From: Acidothermales bacterium
GTDB lineage: Bacteria > Actinomycetota > Actinomycetes > Streptosporangiales > WHST01
Direction: 5' to 3'
Length of the DNA stretch: 14,327 nt
Assembly (NCBI GenBank): GCA_017354575.1
Contig: JAFMQP010000051.1
Location: forward strand, 1-14,327
Positions 11,789 to 14,327 of the stretch are shown here, piece by piece. A program made the translations under genes and the position numbers. The notes beneath the pieces are model-generated. The model ran no database searches, was not told the origin of the DNA, and saw nothing but the letters and a program-made list of their open reading frames with translations. How positions within the stretch are numbered: position 1 is the stretch's first letter; each line of letters begins with the position of its first letter.

Positions 11789-13579
11789 TCAGGGCGTGTA
11801 CTCGGCGACCCGGCCGAGGTCGGCGTCGTCGCACAGCACGAGACGAGCGGTCTCGCGGCCGTTCGGCTCGCCGAGCTCCAGGAGCGCGACCTCGTTGGTG
11901 CCGGCGCGCAGCAGCGGCCAGGGGACGTAGAGGGTCTGCTGCGGCCCGCTCGCCATGTCGTAGCGGCCCAGGCAGAAGCCGTTCACCCAGACGTACCCGT
12001 AGTCCCAGCCGGGCAGGCCGAGGAACCCGTCGGCGACCTCGTCGAGGACGAGCGGCGCGCGCCAGAACGCCGGCCCGCGCTGCCCGTCGGCCGCCTCCGG
12101 CGCCGCGCCGAACTCCAGCATCGGCAACGCGTCCAGCGGTATCGGCGTGGACTCCCAGCCGTGCAGGTACGCGTCGCCGTGCCGGACGCCGCCCACGACG
12201 CCCTTGCGGTCGCCGATCCGGAAGCCGAAGTTCGTCCGCCCGTACGCCGTGACGACGACGTCGAGCCGGACACCGTTCGCCGGCACCTCGAGCCGGATCG
12301 ACTCGGTGCCGGACAGCACGCCCATGAACCGGTCGTCGACCCAGACGTGCGCGATGTCGCCGAGCCCGTCGAAGCGCAGCGGCGCCGCGGCGCGCGGGCC
12401 GTCGACCCCGCACCGGTAGCGGACGAGCCCGCCCCCGAGCCCGAGCTCCTCGAAGGTGAGCGGCATGGGCGCCGAGCGGGTCGGGCGGGCGATGCGGTCG
12501 AGCGCGGTGCGCAGCTCCAGGTGCCCGTCGACGGGCAGCGTCCCGGCGGGCAGCACCGGGTGGTCCTTGCGCGCCGGTTCCGCGGGCACGTCGGCGTACC
12601 GGCTGATCACCTCGCGGAACGCCCAGTACTTCGCGGTGGGCCTGCCGGCCTCGTCGAGCGGCGCGTCGTAGTCGTACGAGGTGACCACCGGCTCCAGCTC
12701 GTCGTCCTTCGTGGACCTGTTCGCGCCCGCCCAGAAGCCGAAGTTGCTGCCCCCGTGCGCCATGTAGATGTTCACCGACGCGCCGGCGCCGAGTAGCTCG
12801 TCCAGCGTCGCCGCCGCCTCGTCCGCGGGCCGGACGTGGTGCCGCTCGCCCCAGTGGTCGAACCAGCCGTCCCAGAACTCCATGCACATCAACGGTCCCT
12901 GCGACTGGTGCCGCCGCAGCGTCGCGAACGCGTCCGTCGTCTTGCTGCCGAAGTTGGCCGTCGCGAGCAGACCCGGCAGGGTGCCGCCGGTGAGCTGACC
13001 GTCCGTCGGGCCGTCCGAGGTGACCATCGGCACCTCGATGCCGCGCGCGCGGACGCCGTTGGCGAGGTGCTCGAGGTACGGCCGGTCGTTGCCGTAGGAG
13101 CCGTACTCGTTCTCGACCTGGACGAGGATGACGTTGCCGCCCCTGTGCACCTGGCGGCTCGCGATGCGCGGGATCAGCTGGTCGAACCAGCGGTCGACCG
13201 CCGAGAGGTAACCGGCGTCGTAACAGCGGACGCGGGCGGCGCGGTCGCGCAACAGCCAGGCGGGCAGCCCGCCGTTGTCCCACTCCGCGCAGATGTACGG
13301 ACCGGGCCTGACGATGGCGTGCAGGCCGAGGTCGGCGGCGGTGTCGAGGAAGCTCTCCAGGCTGGCCAGGCCGTTCCAGAGGTAGCGGCCGGGAACGGGC
13401 TCGTGCACGTTCCACGCGACGTACGTCTCGACGGTGTTGAGGCCCATGTCCCTCAGCAGCTCGAGACGGCGCAGGTGCTGCTCGGGAAGGGTGCGGAAAT
13501 AGTGCATCGCGCCGCTGATGACGCGGAACGGACTCCCGTCGAGGAGGAACGCGTCCGGGCCGACCTGAAAGCTCGTCAC
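11789..13579 (-). CDS. Beta-galactosidase, glycoside hydrolase family 35
   Basis: 596-aa retaining glycosidase. The N-terminal TIM barrel opens with DGSPFRVISGAMHYFR (14-29) and contains NTVETYVAWNVHEP (48-61) and IVRPGPYICAEWDNGGLPAW (89-108). The acid/base residue is Glu158 in VQVENEYGSYG and the nucleophile is Glu234 in MCMEFWDGWFDHWG. The later part (about 380-596) has the beta-sandwich segments of the family, including VWVNGFCLGRY near the C-terminus. There is no signal peptide, so it should act in the cytoplasm on imported galactosides; the exact linkage is unknown. No sugar transporter or sugar-responsive regulator is adjacent. The GTG at 13579 is preferred over a GTG nine codons upstream (13606), because TAGGGT lies 8 nt before it and the earlier GTG has no ribosome-binding site. 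Confidence 0.95.
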   Translation of the reverse strand: MTSFQVGPDAFLLDGSPFRVISGAMHYFRTLPEQHLRRLELLRDMGLNTVETYVAWNVHEPVPGRYLWNGLASLESFLDTAADLGLHAIVRPGPYICAEWDNGGLPAWLLRDRAARVRCYDAGYLSAVDRWFDQLIPRIASRQVHRGGNVILVQVENEYGSYGNDRPYLEHLANGVRARGIEVPMVTSDGPTDGQLTGGTLPGLLATANFGSKTTDAFATLRRHQSQGPLMCMEFWDGWFDHWGERHHVRPADEAAATLDELLGAGASVNIYMAHGGSNFGFWAGANRSTKDDELEPVVTSYDYDAPLDEAGRPTAKYWAFREVISRYADVPAEPARKDHPVLPAGTLPVDGHLELRTALDRIARPTRSAPMPLTFEELGLGGGLVRYRCGVDGPRAAAPLRFDGLGDIAHVWVDDRFMGVLSGTESIRLEVPANGVRLDVVVTAYGRTNFGFRIGDRKGVVGGVRHGDAYLHGWESTPIPLDALPMLEFGAAPEAADGQRGPAFWRAPLVLDEVADGFLGLPGWDYGYVWVNGFCLGRYDMASGPQQTLYVPWPLLRAGTNEVALLELGEPNGRETARLVLCDDADLGRVAEYTP

Positions 13580-13587
13580 GACGCCAG

Positions 13588-13593
13588 ACCCTA
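13588..13593 (-). promoter_or_regulatory. -10 element of the beta-galactosidase gene
   Basis: The minus strand reads TAGGGT, 8 nt before the GTG at 13579. It supports that start and a leaderless or nearly leaderless mRNA. Confidence 0.45.
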
Positions 13594-13596
13594 GTA

Positions 13597-13613
13597 CCTG
13601 CCACACATGCAGG
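13597..13613 (-). promoter_or_regulatory. Inverted repeat in the beta-galactosidase promoter
   Basis: CCTGC-N7-GCAGG, 5-bp arms, lies just upstream of the proposed -10 where a repressor would block RNA polymerase. The arms are short and G/C rich in a G/C-rich genome, so chance is a real possibility. Confidence 0.25.
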
Positions 13614-13663
13614 GTCGGGCACTCTGCGTCGGGCCGGTCGTTGTCGTGGTGATCATGGCGGCC

Positions 13664-14327
13664 TCAGATCTCGTCGACCAGATCGGCGATCGAGTCGATC
13701 ACCCGGCTCGGCCGGTACGGGTACCGCTCCACCTGCCCGCGCGTGGTGATCCCGGACAGCACGAGGACGGTCTCGAGCCCGGCCTCGATGCCGGCGACGA
13801 TGTCGGTGTCCATCCGGTCGCCGATCATCGCGGTGCTCTCACTGTGGCCCTGGACGGCGTTGAGCGCGCTGCGCATCATCAGCGGGTTCGGCTTGCCGAC
13901 GAAGTAGGGCTCGACGCCGGTCGCCTTGGTGATGAGCGCCGCGACGGCGCCGGTGGCCGGCAGCGCGCCCTCGTTGCTCGGGCCGGTGGTGTCCGGGTTG
14001 GTGGCGATGAACCTGGACCCCGAGCCGATCAGCCGGATCGCCCTGGTGATCGCCTCGAAGCTGTACGTCCTCGTCTCGCCGAGCACGACGTAGTCGGGGT
14101 CGTTGTCGGTGAGCACGTACCCGATGTCGTGCAGTGCCGTGGTCAGGCCGGCCTCGCCGACGACGTGCGCGGTGCCGTGCGGCCGCTGCGCCTCGAGGAA
14201 CGTCGCGGTGGCGAGCGCCGAGGTCCAGATCCGCTCGACCGGCACGTCGATGCCGGCGTGCAGCAGCCGCGCGCGCAGGTCACGCGGGGTGTAGATGGAG
14301 TTGTTGGTGAGCACGAGATAGCGGCGT
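13664..14327 (-). CDS. HAD-IIA family phosphatase (NagD-like), N-terminus cut by window edge
   Basis: 221 complete codons are visible on the minus strand; the reading frame continues past the window edge (RRYLVLTNNS), so the GTG at 14314 is internal and not a real start. Features of the NagD-like HAD-IIA phosphatases: motif II TNNS near the beginning, the cap-domain region DNDPDYVVLGETRTYSFEAI, NPDTTGPSNEGALPATGAVAA, motif III lysine in VGKPNP, and motif IV GDRMDTDIVAGIEAG. The catalytic DxDG motif I lies outside the window. These are cytoplasmic magnesium-dependent phosphatases acting on small phosphorylated metabolites such as nucleotides or phosphoglycolate; this one's substrate is unknown. 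The stop lies 84 bp before the beta-galactosidase start on the same strand, and that gap holds a separate promoter-like element. Confidence 0.92.
   Translation of the reverse strand, partial: RRYLVLTNNSIYTPRDLRARLLHAGIDVPVERIWTSALATATFLEAQRPHGTAHVVGEAGLTTALHDIGYVLTDNDPDYVVLGETRTYSFEAITRAIRLIGSGSRFIATNPDTTGPSNEGALPATGAVAALITKATGVEPYFVGKPNPLMMRSALNAVQGHSESTAMIGDRMDTDIVAGIEAGLETVLVLSGITTRGQVERYPYRPSRVIDSIADLVDEI

Noticed and set aside
11750..12796. 348-aa open frame on the plus strand opposite the beta-galactosidase
   Set aside because: Antisense shadow without motifs; the GH35 catalytic residues are on the minus strand.
11739..13622. Upstream extension of the lipB frame giving an 857-residue open frame
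   Set aside because: This stretch is a same-strand shadow frame of the beta-galactosidase gene; LipB homology starts at 11738 next to a -10 element.

Overview
The window is GC-rich, densely coded chromosomal DNA from an actinomycete-type bacterium (Actinomycetota). The evidence is the codon bias (nearly every third position is G or C), a type I glutamine synthetase under a GlnR-type promoter box, the glnA / RDD / DUF4191 / lipA / lipB neighbourhood familiar from Streptomyces and relatives, a DUF3516-type helicase, and many starts that look leaderless (TANNNT about 6-8 nt before the start codon). I cannot name the genus. I see no rRNA, tRNA, CRISPR array, insertion sequence or phage gene. Every non-coding gap is shorter than about 125 bp.

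Layout, left to right. (1) 1-1122, minus: N-terminal 374 residues of a Ski2-like DEAD/DEAH helicase, cut by the window edge, divergent from (2) trpS, 1179-2195, plus. A small palindrome separates trpS from the convergent (3) YihY/BrkB membrane protein, 2237-3211, minus. (4) A zinc-free quinone-reductase-like oxidoreductase, 3278-4246, minus, lies upstream of brkB with a strong hairpin between them. (5) An alpha/beta hydrolase, 4337-5233, and (6) a TetR regulator, 5257-5844, both minus, form a probable operon with two copies of a 13-bp palindromic site. (7) glnA, 5905-7329, minus, diverges from (8) a DinB/DUF664 protein, 7451-7927, (9) an RDD membrane protein, 7958-8401, and (10) a GNAT-Nudix fusion, 8412-9380, all plus. 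(11) A DUF4191 membrane protein, 9382-10068, (12) lipA, 10096-11052, and (13) lipB, 11049-11738, are minus and encode lipoate assembly plus its usual neighbour. (14) A cytoplasmic GH35 beta-galactosidase, 11789-13579, and (15) a HAD-IIA phosphatase cut at its 5' end, 13664-14327, complete the minus-strand run.

Functional themes are nitrogen assimilation (glnA with a near-canonical four-part GlnR box and an adenylylation tyrosine), protein lipoylation (LipB makes the octanoyl-protein, LipA inserts sulfur; the genes overlap by ATGA), translation (trpS), and several single accessory enzymes. The accessory genes (DUF664, GNAT-Nudix, beta-galactosidase) look interspersed in an otherwise familiar glnA-lip block.

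I do not see a clearly new multi-gene system. The most useful leads are the paired 13-bp sites around the tetR-hydrolase operon, the GNAT-Nudix fusion, a TrpRS of a type unlike the usual actinobacterial enzyme, the GlnR box between two divergent genes, and the repeated leaderless-start architecture.
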